A stretch of 21,774 nt of DNA, from NCBI GenBank assembly GCA_036558265.1, contig DATBFY010000690.1:1-21774 (forward strand), in the 5' to 3' direction. Positions 15,691-21,774 of this stretch are shown one piece after another; position 1 is the first letter of the stretch, and each line of letters begins with the position of its first letter. Under the pieces are notes generated by a model. The model was not told where the DNA came from, did no database searches, and was given only the letters and a program-made list of their open reading frames with translations. The position numbers and the translations under genes are program-made. The DNA is from RYN-433 sp036558265 (GTDB taxonomy: Bacteria; Planctomycetota; Phycisphaerae; Tepidisphaerales; Tepidisphaeraceae).

Positions 15691-15720
15691 GCGCCAGATG
15701 CGAGCGTTTCAGCCTGGCGC
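15691..15720 (+). other. Stem-loop in the glycosyltransferase leader
   Basis: GCGCCAG (15691-15697) pairs with CTGGCGC (15714-15720) across 16 bases, ending 28 bases before ATG 15749. It could affect translation of the glycosyltransferase mRNA. Confidence 0.3.
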
Positions 15721-15748
15721 GCCGATCCATTCCCGGAGCGTTTAACCG

Positions 15749-16588
15749 ATGATTGCCATGACCGACTCGCCCACCATGGACACGCAGGCATCCGCAACCA
15801 CCCCGCCCCTCCCCGAAGAGCAGACGCGGGACCAGCTCTTTAAGGACGGCCCCCTGCGTCCGAAAACCAACGTGCTGACCAAAGTGTCAATCGTGATCCC
15901 CGTCTACAACGAGGAAGCCACCGTGCAGGACCTGGTGCGGCTGGTCGTCAACGCGCCGCTGCCCGCTGGCGTCACGCGCGAGATCATCTGCGTCAACGAT
16001 TGCTCAAAGGACAACACCAAAGGCAAGCTCGACGAGCTCCCCAGGCTCTGCCCGGATTGCGATTTCCAGATCGTCCACAAGCCCGTCAACGAGGGCAAGG
16101 GCGCCGCCCTGCGCGACGGCTTTAAGCTCGCCAGGGGCGAGGTCGTCCTCATCCAGGATGCCGACCTCGAATACGACCCGCAAGACTACGTCAAGCTCAT
16201 CCAGCCCATCCATGACGACAAGGCCGACGTGGTCTATGGGTCGCGCTTCATCGGCGAGCCCCATCGCGTCCTCTATTATTATCACACCCTGGGGAACAAG
16301 TTCCTGACCTGGCTCTCGAACATGTTCACCAACCTCAACCTGACCGACATGGAGGTCTGCTACAAGGTCTTTCGCAAGTCCGTACTGGACCAGATCCAGG
16401 TCAAATGCAACCGGTTCGGCTTCGAGCCCGAAATTACCGCCAAGATCGCCAAGATCCGCCCTCGCCTGCGGATTTACGAGGTCGGCGTCGCCTATTACGG
16501 CCGCAGCTACGAGGAAGGAAAAAAGATCACCTGGAAGGACGGCATCAAAGCCATCCTCACGATCATCCGATTCAGATTTATGAATTGA
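15749..16588 (+). CDS. Glycosyltransferase family 2 (polyprenyl/dolichyl-phosphate sugar transferase type)
   Basis: Cytoplasmic-face GT-A glycosyltransferase of 279 residues. After about 45 residues of Pro/Thr-rich leader it shows VSIVIPVYNEEATVQDLV, the VNDCSKDNT nucleotide-binding turn, NEGKGAALRDGFKLARGEVVLIQDADLEYDP with the metal-binding Asp137-Ala-Asp139, and the acceptor-side segment DMEVCYKVFRKS. This is the arrangement of the DPM1-like group that charges a polyprenyl-phosphate with a sugar. There is no C-terminal membrane domain, unlike ArnC/GtrB types. GGAG lies about 10 bases before ATG 15749. It precedes a UDP-glucuronate decarboxylase gene by 97 bases, suggesting a shared role in surface glycan formation, perhaps with a UDP-sugar donor. 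The donor is not provable here. Confidence 0.93.
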   Translation: MIAMTDSPTMDTQASATTPPLPEEQTRDQLFKDGPLRPKTNVLTKVSIVIPVYNEEATVQDLVRLVVNAPLPAGVTREIICVNDCSKDNTKGKLDELPRLCPDCDFQIVHKPVNEGKGAALRDGFKLARGEVVLIQDADLEYDPQDYVKLIQPIHDDKADVVYGSRFIGEPHRVLYYYHTLGNKFLTWLSNMFTNLNLTDMEVCYKVFRKSVLDQIQVKCNRFGFEPEITAKIAKIRPRLRIYEVGVAYYGRSYEEGKKITWKDGIKAILTIIRFRFMN

Positions 16589-16638
16589 CCGTCCGCGCGC
16601 CGCCGGAACAGACTAACAGGCGCCGGTCGGCCCGTGTC

Positions 16639-16673
16639 TACCGGCTACTGACTACTCTCTACTGGCTACTGAC
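16639..16673 (+). repeat. Second five-unit heptamer array
   Basis: Five consecutive 7-base units run from TACCGGC (16639) through TACTGAC, TACTCTC and TACTGGC to a second TACTGAC, ending 12 bases before ATG 16686. The form, about TACTGNC, matches the array at 13427-13461, and both arrays open with a TACCGNC unit. Confidence 0.7.
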
Positions 16674-16685
16674 CTCGACAGACTC

Positions 16686-17633
16686 ATGCGTATCCTGATC
16701 TCCGGCGGCGCTGGCTTCCTCGGCTCTCACCTCACCGACCTCCTGCTCTCGCAGGGTCACGACGTCGTCGGCGTGGACAACTTCATCACCGGCAAGGAGG
16801 ACAACATCCTTCACCTGTCCGGTAACCCCAAGTACAAGTTCGTCCGCCAGGACGTCATCGAGCACTTCTGCGTGGACGGGCCGATCGACCGCATCTACCA
16901 CATGGCCAGCCCGGCGAGCCCCATCGGCTACGTCAAGCACCAGGTCGCGACCCTGAAGGTCAACAGCCAGGGCACCTGGAATCTGCTGGAGCTCGCCTGC
17001 GCCAAGAACGCGCGATTCCTCATGGCCAGCACCAGCGAGTGCTACGGCGACCCCGCCGTCCACCCCCAGCGCGAGGAGTACTGGGGCAACGTCAACCCGA
17101 TCGGCCTCCGCTCCATGTACGACGAGGCCAAGCGCTTCAGCGAGGCCTGCACCATGGCCTACCACCGCGAGCGCAAGGCCGATACCCGCATCATCCGGAT
17201 CTTCAACACCTACGGCCCGCGGATGGACCCCTTCGACGGACGCGTCGTCATCAGCTTCATCCGACAGGCCCTCAACAACGAGCCGATCACCGTCTTCGGC
17301 GAGGGCAAGCAGACCCGCAGCCTCTGCTACGTCTCGGACCTGGTCCGCGGCATCAACCTCACGATGGAGAGCGACTTCCACGAGCCCATTAACCTGGGCA
17401 ACCCGGAGGAGATCACCATCATCGACATCGCCCGCGAGGTCGTCGGCCTCATCCCCGGCACCACGAGTAAGATCGTTCACCTCCCCATGCCGCCCGACGA
17501 CCCGCGCGTCCGCTGCCCGGACATCACCCGCGCCAAGCAGATCCTCGGCTGGCTGCCGACCATCTCCCGCCGCGAAGGCCTCGGGCGGATGATCGATCAC
17601 TACCGCGAGCGGTTGATGAAGAAGACGGCCTGA
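16686..17633 (+). CDS. uxs: UDP-glucuronate decarboxylase (UDP-xylose synthase), SDR family
   Basis: NAD-dependent extended short-chain dehydrogenase of 315 residues that would convert UDP-glucuronate to UDP-xylose. The cofactor motif GGAGFLG is at 7-13 and the acidic Asp31 end of strand 2 in VDNFITGKEDN. The UXS-specific segments SPIGYVKHQV, LMASTSECYGDP, YWGNVNPIGLRSMYDEAKR, FNTYGPRM and RSLCYVSDLV are all present. Catalytic residues are Thr116/Ser117, Glu118, Tyr145 and Lys149. It is a soluble type without the membrane anchor of eukaryotic UXS. The preceding glycosyltransferase probably shares its pathway. UDP-glucose dehydrogenase, which makes the substrate, is not in the window. No clear Shine-Dalgarno site; a heptamer array occupies the upstream gap. 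Confidence 0.94.
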   Translation: MRILISGGAGFLGSHLTDLLLSQGHDVVGVDNFITGKEDNILHLSGNPKYKFVRQDVIEHFCVDGPIDRIYHMASPASPIGYVKHQVATLKVNSQGTWNLLELACAKNARFLMASTSECYGDPAVHPQREEYWGNVNPIGLRSMYDEAKRFSEACTMAYHRERKADTRIIRIFNTYGPRMDPFDGRVVISFIRQALNNEPITVFGEGKQTRSLCYVSDLVRGINLTMESDFHEPINLGNPEEITIIDIAREVVGLIPGTTSKIVHLPMPPDDPRVRCPDITRAKQILGWLPTISRREGLGRMIDHYRERLMKKTA

Positions 17634-17830
17634 AGTTTGTCTCGAACAAAGTGAAGTGCTCCTTTAGCATCACCGCCGTCTTCAGCGACGGCTCGACCGG
17701 AGATTATTTGGCCGAAGTGCCCGAACCCTCCACCGCGGCGCTCGTCGGCATTTTCGGCGTTGTCGCGCTCATGCGACCGGCACGATCACGTCTGCGACGT
17801 TGCTATAGGTGCTCGCGCCCGATGCATTGA
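17634..17830 (+). pseudogene. Orphan PEP-CTERM tail (remnant of a sorted surface protein)
   Basis: A frame open through this gap, out of phase with the preceding gene, translates to SFSITAVFSDGSTGDYLA then EVPEPSTAALVGIFGVVALM and a basic end (RPARSRLRR). This is a complete PEP-CTERM signal: the VPEP motif (17717-17728), a hydrophobic helix and an Arg-rich tail, the exosortase recognition form. No ATG and no ribosome site precede it; the only near start is GTG 17651 (59 residues). The stop at 17828-17830 lies inside the 3' end of the convergent phosphatase gene, so about 62 bases overlap. It is most simply the 3' remnant of a deleted gene, but a tiny expressed protein cannot be excluded. Confidence 0.75.
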
Positions 17831-19772
17831 TGGCGAAGATGCGGTACCAGTAGTGGCGTCCCGGCGTCGCGCCGGAGTTGATGTAACTCGTGTAGTTCGA
17901 CCCCGACCCGCCCAGCGCGTAGAACGTTCGCCCATCCGTCGAGCGCTCGATCTTGAACATCGTCTCGTTATCCGAATTGTCCAACCACGACAGCTTGACC
18001 TGCGTTGGCGAAAGCGCCGTCACCGCCAGGTTCGATGGCGCGTCCGGCACGCCCGGAGGGGGCGGGGGCGGTGGCGGAGGGGGTGGTGGAGGGGGCGGAG
18101 GGGGAGGAGGAGGCTGACCCACCCCCGCAACCGCATCCACAGTGTTGCTATAAGTACTTGAACCAGCAGCATTTACCGCGTAAATGCGCCACCAGTAGCG
18201 CCGCCCGGTCGTCAGACCCGACGCCGTGCTCGCCGTCGCGTTCGCGCCCGCGCCGGAGAAGGCGTAGAACGTCTTGCCATCGGTCGATCGCTGGATTTCG
18301 AACTTCAAGTCGTTGTCCGAATTGTCGCTCCACGTCAGCTTGATCTGCGTGTTCGAGAACGACGCCGCTGCCAGGTTGCTCGGCGCGACGGGGGCACCCG
18401 AGACCGCAGGCGGCGGCGCGACCACCGAGATCGCATTCGAGAACTCGCTCGGCCCGCCCGCGTTGATCGCGCGCACCTCGTACCAGTAGGTCTTGCCCTG
18501 GACCAGGCCCGTGTCCGAAAACGTCGTCTCGTTCGCCGCCGTGATGCCGATCGGCGCGAAGTTCCACCGGTCCGCCGAGCGCATCACCTCGAACCGATCC
18601 TCATTGTTCGACCGATCGGTCCAGGCCAGTTGCACCTTCCCCTCGACCGCTTGCACCGTCGCCGCAAGTGCAGTCGGCGAGACCGGCCGGCCTATCGCCG
18701 TCGGCGCCGACCAGTTCAGATCCTGCTTCACATTGAACGTCGATCCCGCGATCGCCGGCAAGCCCAGGAGGCTCAGTTCAAGGTTCGCCGCCTCGCCGTT
18801 GCGGATCGGCGGCGGCGAATCCGTGATCGTCGGACGCCCGATCCCCGGATCCTTCCGTGTGGTCGTGTTCATCGCGTAGAGGTCGCCGCCCGCCGCGACG
18901 CCGGGGCCCCAGATGTAAAGCGGGACGGTGTAATTCTCGTGGTCGGTCACGTCCGCGTGCGCAAACCCATCCCCGCCGTGCTCCGACGTGACGATCAGCG
19001 CCGTTTTCCCTTTCAGCACCGGCGAAGTCGTGATCAGGTTGAAGATCCGTCCGAGCTGGAAATCGATGTTCTTGACCGCATTGAGCTGTCCCGTGCTCAT
19101 CCACCCACTCTTATGCCCCATGAAGTCCACTTCGGTGTAGTGGAGCATGGAGTAGTTCAACGGGTTGGCCTGCATCGCCGCGATGAACGCGTTGGTTATG
19201 TTCCCCGAGCCCGCGCTGATGATCGGGTTGACGTCGATCTTGTCGCGTCCGTCGTCCACGCCGGTGACATCGGGTGCGCCGCCCTGTAAGGGGGCGGTGT
19301 CCCCATCGTAGCTGTAATCAAACTCGTTGAATTTGCCCTTGTCCACGAACGAGCCGGTGCGCAGGCCGTTGTCGTGGACCACGTCGAACACGCTGGGCAC
19401 GTACGACCCCTTGTTCGTGTGTACGGTGCCCGGTGGCAGGATGTCGTCGTTGTTCTGCCAGGCGTGCCCCGCCGCCCCGAGCACCGGGCGACCGGTCATC
19501 ATGTCCCACTGGTTGGGGCTGGTGTTGGTGAAGTCGTAATCCGAGCGGGCGTTGTCGGTGAACGAGCCCTCGCGGCGGAGGCGGTAGAAGCTGGGCAACT
19601 GCCCGCCGCCCAGCGTCGTGACCGTGTCGGGACGGAAGCCGTCGATGCTGACGTGGACGACGAACTGGGCCGAAAGGAACTGCCGCGATTCGAGCCTATC
19701 GAAAAGCGGTCGCCCGCCGCCATGAGATGTCCGCCATGCCCGCCCGAAAACTGCTCGCCGATCTGCTGTCAC
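17769..19772 (-). CDS. Secreted type I phosphodiesterase/alkaline phosphatase-like protein with three fibronectin III domains
   Basis: Predicted surface or secreted hydrolase of 667 residues, start GTG 19772. The N-terminus carries FDRLESRQFLSAQ, resembling the LEPR-XLL export motif of planctomycete surface proteins. The phosphodiesterase/nucleotide pyrophosphatase fold follows: metal ligand Asp44 (VSIDGFRPD), candidate nucleophile Thr84 (NTSPNQWDMMTGRP), Asp216 and His220 (EVDFMGHKSG), then SEHGG, where the family normally has Asp and here Glu264 stands, with His265. Three fibronectin III domains occupy about 350-667, each with a WxDxSxNE/D-type strand and YWYRI-like ending. A run of 20 prolines, coded by mixed CCN codons, separates domains two and three. 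It is divergent from the GbsR regulator. The substrate is unknown. Confidence 0.9.
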   Translation of the reverse strand: MTADRRAVFGRAWRTSHGGGRPLFDRLESRQFLSAQFVVHVSIDGFRPDTVTTLGGGQLPSFYRLRREGSFTDNARSDYDFTNTSPNQWDMMTGRPVLGAAGHAWQNNDDILPPGTVHTNKGSYVPSVFDVVHDNGLRTGSFVDKGKFNEFDYSYDGDTAPLQGGAPDVTGVDDGRDKIDVNPIISAGSGNITNAFIAAMQANPLNYSMLHYTEVDFMGHKSGWMSTGQLNAVKNIDFQLGRIFNLITTSPVLKGKTALIVTSEHGGDGFAHADVTDHENYTVPLYIWGPGVAAGGDLYAMNTTTRKDPGIGRPTITDSPPPIRNGEAANLELSLLGLPAIAGSTFNVKQDLNWSAPTAIGRPVSPTALAATVQAVEGKVQLAWTDRSNNEDRFEVMRSADRWNFAPIGITAANETTFSDTGLVQGKTYWYEVRAINAGGPSEFSNAISVVAPPPAVSGAPVAPSNLAAASFSNTQIKLTWSDNSDNDLKFEIQRSTDGKTFYAFSGAGANATASTASGLTTGRRYWWRIYAVNAAGSSTYSNTVDAVAGVGQPPPPPPPPPPPPPPPPPPPPGVPDAPSNLAVTALSPTQVKLSWLDNSDNETMFKIERSTDGRTFYALGGSGSNYTSYINSGATPGRHYWYRIFAINASGASTYSNVADVIVPVA

Positions 19773-19892
19773 GATGATTTCCGCTTAAGAGGTAGAGATG
19801 TATCGCGCGCGCCGCACACCAACCAGGGTGTGCATCGCGATTCTTCCCGTCACGGCGTGGTGGTGTCAATCCCTGTCGCCGGCGACGTGTAA

Positions 19893-19902
19893 GTGACGTC
19901 AC
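19893..19902. promoter_or_regulatory. Palindrome GTGACGTCAC in the divergent promoter region
   Basis: A perfect 10-base palindrome between the phosphatase and regulator genes. It may be an operator half, or chance. Confidence 0.2.
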
Positions 19903-19906
19903 GGAC

Positions 19907-19982
19907 GTTTCAGTCGTTTCACATTTCCTGAAAGCTGCTTTAAAAGCTTTCATCGAGGCTATACTTTCAGTATATAGTGAAA
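19907..19982. promoter_or_regulatory. Cluster of TTTCA/TGAAA inverted repeats, likely operator of the GbsR gene
   Basis: Six half-sites of TTTCA or TGAAA occur at 19908, 19917, 19929, 19948, 19965 and 19978. The best pair is TGAAAGCT (19929-19936) with AGCTTTCA (19945-19952), 8-base arms and an 8-base spacer containing TTTAAA. Another pair, TTTCA-N8-TGAAA, ends 14 bases before the regulator start. TATACT (19960-19965) may be a -10 box. The AT-rich block contrasts with the surrounding DNA. Autoregulation by the GbsR protein is the natural reading. Confidence 0.5.
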
Positions 19983-19996
19983 TATGGAGAACTTCG

Positions 19997-20590
19997 ATGA
20001 CGATTGATACCCCCATGACAGTTCCGTCGCCCGCCCGCCCGGCATCGACCCCGGCGCAGCAGCAGCTTCGCACCGCCCAGGACCTCTTCATCCGCCGCTG
20101 GGGAGAGATGGGGCAGACCTGGGGCATTAACCGGACGATGGCGGAGATCCACGCGTTACTCTACATCGTCGGCCAACCCCTCTGCACCGACGACGTGATG
20201 GAGCGGCTACACATCTCCCGCGGCAACGCCAGCATGAGCCTGCGCGCCCTGTGCGACTGGGGGGTCATCCGGCGCCTGCACAAGCGGGGGGAGCGGAGGG
20301 AGTACTTCGAGTCGCTTTCGGACGTCTGGGAGATGTTCTCGATCATCGCCGCCGAGCGCAAACGCCGCGAGATGGATCCCGTGCTCGAGACGATCAAGCA
20401 GTGTCAGCAGATGCTGGACGAAGACCACATCGGCAAGGCCGCCCGACTTGACGCGGTTCAGATCACCCGCCAGCGCCTTGCGGGAATGGAAGACTTCATG
20501 ACGGTGACGAACAAGATCTTTCAGCAGTTCATCGGGAACGCCAAGTCGGGGTTGACGAAGGTGGTGAAGGTGCTCCTGAAGGCGTTCTGA
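19997..20590 (+). CDS. GbsR/MarR-family transcriptional regulator
   Basis: DNA-binding regulator of 197 residues. The winged-helix segment, EIHALLYIVGQPLCTDDVMERLHISRG then SMSLRALCDWGVIRRL, followed by the wing HKRGERREYFE, is characteristic of the GbsR branch (known from choline and glycine betaine control in Bacillus; other roles elsewhere). A helical C-terminal part of about 90 residues includes SDVWEMFSIIAAERKRREMDPVL, probably for dimerisation. GGAG lies 7 bases before ATG 19997. Inverted repeats crowd the promoter. Targets may include the divergent phosphatase gene and itself; no osmolyte uptake gene is near. Confidence 0.92.
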   Translation: MTIDTPMTVPSPARPASTPAQQQLRTAQDLFIRRWGEMGQTWGINRTMAEIHALLYIVGQPLCTDDVMERLHISRGNASMSLRALCDWGVIRRLHKRGERREYFESLSDVWEMFSIIAAERKRREMDPVLETIKQCQQMLDEDHIGKAARLDAVQITRQRLAGMEDFMTVTNKIFQQFIGNAKSGLTKVVKVLLKAF

Positions 20591-20594
20591 GCGA

Positions 20595-20622
20595 GGCGGC
20601 TAAAAGGGGGCGGCTAAAAGGG
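20595..20622 (+). repeat. Tandem 14-base duplication
   Basis: GGCGGCTAAAAGGG occurs twice without a gap (20595-20608 and 20609-20622), just after the regulator stop. The second copy runs into the left arm of the inverted repeat that follows. Confidence 0.75.
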
Positions 20623-20692
20623 GACATCCAGAATTTCGCTGTGAACTCATTTCATGATGGGAAACCGGCGGTCGCGAAATTCTGAATGTCCT
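20621..20692. repeat. REP/MITE-like inverted repeat, probable bidirectional terminator
   Basis: The left arm GGGACATCCAGAATTTCGC (20621-20639) and right arm GCGAAATTCTGAATGTCCT (20674-20692) pair at 17 of 19 positions around a 34-base loop. The element fills the gap between two convergent genes and ends 3 bases before the stop codon of the minus-strand gene. AAAGGGGACAT...GAATTTC ends of this kind are often seen beside REP-associated (Y1) transposases; no transposase is here. Confidence 0.7.
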
Positions 20693-20695
20693 CCC

Positions 20696-21151
20696 TCAAT
20701 GCGCCGCCTCCTGCCGTCGCGCCAGGTCTTCCTTCAGATAGGTCTTGAAGGTCGGCAGGCCGTCGCGCTCCCAGGCGGATTCGATCGCCTGGGCGACGGT
20801 CTGGTTGAGCTCCATCAACTGGCGGAACGCGGCGTACTCGCGGGAGGTGTGCGCGGGGCAGCAGTGGGCATCGTGCGTGTCGGCGCGGAAGAGGCAGCCG
20901 TGACGGTCCGGGCGGCGCTCGATCGTCATTTTCATGTGGGGATAGAATCGGTTGCCCAGCCTCAACAGTAACTTGGCCTCGGGCCCTTCACCCTTGTGCT
21001 CGAAGACGGGACTGTCATAGAACTCCTGCGGCTCGCGTCCGCGGAGCGTCTCGAGCCGTGATCGCACCGCCGACGGGGGCGGGCCGTCGTACGCCACCTG
21101 GAGGAAGTCGTCGATCGCCTTCCAGACGACCGAGGTTTCGGGCCATCGCAT
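20696..21151 (-). CDS. Hypothetical protein with DxHCCP motif
   Basis: A 151-residue protein I do not recognise. It is acidic to neutral, has no signal peptide or membrane segment, and looks soluble. The central strand-like part KLLLRLGNRFYPHMKMTIER is followed by CLFRADTHDAHCCPAHTSREYAAF, where His, Asp and two adjacent Cys could bind a metal, then a helical C-terminus (LMELNQTVAQAIESAWERDGLPTF). Codon use matches the neighbours, and the frame is uninterrupted, so it is probably a real gene. The start at 21151 has only a weak AAGG upstream. It converges on the GbsR gene and is divergent from the receiver gene. No function is proposed. Confidence 0.75.
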   Translation of the reverse strand: MRWPETSVVWKAIDDFLQVAYDGPPPSAVRSRLETLRGREPQEFYDSPVFEHKGEGPEAKLLLRLGNRFYPHMKMTIERRPDRHGCLFRADTHDAHCCPAHTSREYAAFRQLMELNQTVAQAIESAWERDGLPTFKTYLKEDLARRQEAAH

Positions 21152-21237
21152 GCGTCACCGCCTTCCGCGCGACACGGGCCCCTTTGGAGGTGCGCTGATT
21201 CCCGCGTGCCACGGCGGATCGCGGGTCGATTTTTGCC

Positions 21238-21264
21238 TTGCACGGCTTGCCCCATGACTATAAT
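21238..21264 (+). promoter_or_regulatory. Candidate sigma-70 promoter of the receiver gene
   Basis: TTGCAC (21238-21243) and a perfect TATAAT (21259-21264) are 15 bases apart, shorter than the ideal 17. The -10 box lies 30 bases before ATG 21294. Confidence 0.45.
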
Positions 21265-21293
21265 CCAGCGCAGGCGAAACGAGGAATTGCCCA

Positions 21294-21689
21294 ATGCCGG
21301 AAAACGGACGCTCCGTGCTGGTCGTCGAGGACGACCCGGAAATCAACGAGTTGGTAGGGGCGTATGTCCAGATCGCCGGCTTCGCCTATGAGAGCGCGTT
21401 GAACGGCACGCAGGCGGTCGAGAAGGCCCGCCGACACCACCCCGCGTTGATCGTCCTGGACATCATGCTCCCCGATTTCGACGGGTTCGAGGTCGCCCGA
21501 CGCCTCAAGAGTGAGAACAACACCCGAACAATTCCGATCGTGATGCTCACCGCTTTGGATCGGGAAGATTACCGCCAGCGCGGCCGCAGCGCCGGCGCGG
21601 TCGACTACCTGACTAAGCCGTTCGACCCCGATCGCCTGCTCGAAAGCATCCGCGAAAACGCCTCGGTCAACGGCAGCGCCGCGACGTAG
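21294..21689 (+). CDS. Stand-alone response regulator receiver (CheY-like)
   Basis: Single receiver domain of 131 residues without an output domain. Acidic pocket Asp13/Asp14 (VVEDDPE), phosphoacceptor Asp56 (LIVLDIMLPDFDG), Thr86 (VMLTALD) and Lys108 (LTKPFDP) are all present, so it should be phosphorylated normally. GAGGAA lies about 8 bases before the start. No kinase gene is adjacent, so it is an orphan; it might act by protein contact or as a phosphate relay. It converges on the MgtE-like gene with a 3-base gap. Confidence 0.95.
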   Translation: MPENGRSVLVVEDDPEINELVGAYVQIAGFAYESALNGTQAVEKARRHHPALIVLDIMLPDFDGFEVARRLKSENNTRTIPIVMLTALDREDYRQRGRSAGAVDYLTKPFDPDRLLESIRENASVNGSAAT

Positions 21690-21692
21690 GGG

Positions 21693-21774
21693 TCAGCGGG
21701 CGCCGAGCAACAGCCTGGCGAGCATGAATAACCCGAAAAACCCCCCCACGTCGGTCACCGTGGTCGCGAAGATC
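21693..21774 (-). CDS. mgtE: MgtE-like magnesium transporter, C-terminal end only
   Basis: The last 26 codons of a minus-strand gene enter from the right edge. They read IFATTVTDVGGFFGLFMLAR and end LLLGAR-stop at 21693. The TxTDVxGFF pattern in a hydrophobic final helix followed by a short end is typical of the MgtE C-terminus, where the conserved Asp contributes to the magnesium pore. With so few residues the call rests on this motif alone. Confidence 0.65.
   Translation of the reverse strand, partial: IFATTVTDVGGFFGLFMLARLLLGAR

Noticed and set aside
18045..18120. G-rich plus-strand tract as a simple DNA repeat or G-quadruplex-forming regulatory element
   Set aside because: It is fully explained as codons for 20 prolines on the minus strand, inside an intact gene between two clear domains.

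Overview
The window looks like chromosomal DNA from a GC-rich planctomycete, probably near the Phycisphaerae. This is an inference. It rests on a PEP-CTERM sorting tail (about 17717-17800), a LEPR-XLL-like N-terminal motif on a secreted phosphatase, a GbsR-type regulator, and the general codon and gene style. No rRNA, tRNA, CRISPR array or intact transposase was seen. No stretch longer than about 270 bases lacks a gene.

Left half, minus strand. Read in the direction of transcription it runs: a bifunctional-nuclease (DUF151) gene; a 268-base gap holding a sigma-54-like promoter; PII protein gene glnK; ammonium channel gene amtB; a degenerate Fic-like protein; a large propeller-type sensor kinase; its NarL-type response regulator (ATGA overlap); a short spacer with a perfect palindrome and repeated GCCGATACG elements; an RND adaptor; and an RND inner-membrane pump (ATGA overlap) cut by the left edge. 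This reads as a nitrogen-uptake module followed by a two-component system that may control the efflux pump.

Middle, plus strand. A three-gene ABC transporter (membrane-fusion protein, LolC/MacB-like permease, LolD-like ATPase) is followed by a polyprenyl-phosphate-type family 2 glycosyltransferase and a UDP-glucuronate decarboxylase. Two nearly perfect TTGTGA-N6-TCACAA palindromes, 21 bases apart, sit just before the transporter. Five-unit arrays of a degenerate heptamer (about TACTGCC) lie immediately before two start codons in this cluster.

Right part. An orphan PEP-CTERM tail runs head-on into the 3' end of a secreted type I phosphodiesterase/alkaline phosphatase-like protein with three fibronectin III domains and a 20-proline hinge. 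Divergent from it is a GbsR/MarR regulator with inverted TTTCA/TGAAA repeats in its promoter region. A 100-base inverted-repeat element of REP/MITE type fills the convergent gap to an unrecognised 151-residue protein. After that come a stand-alone CheY-like receiver and the last codons of an MgtE-like magnesium transporter on the minus strand.

The points most worth a second look are the tandem palindromes at 12050-12088, the Fic-like protein that has lost its catalytic residues but keeps an inhibitory-type motif, the heptamer arrays, the PII protein without Tyr51, and the orphan PEP-CTERM tail.
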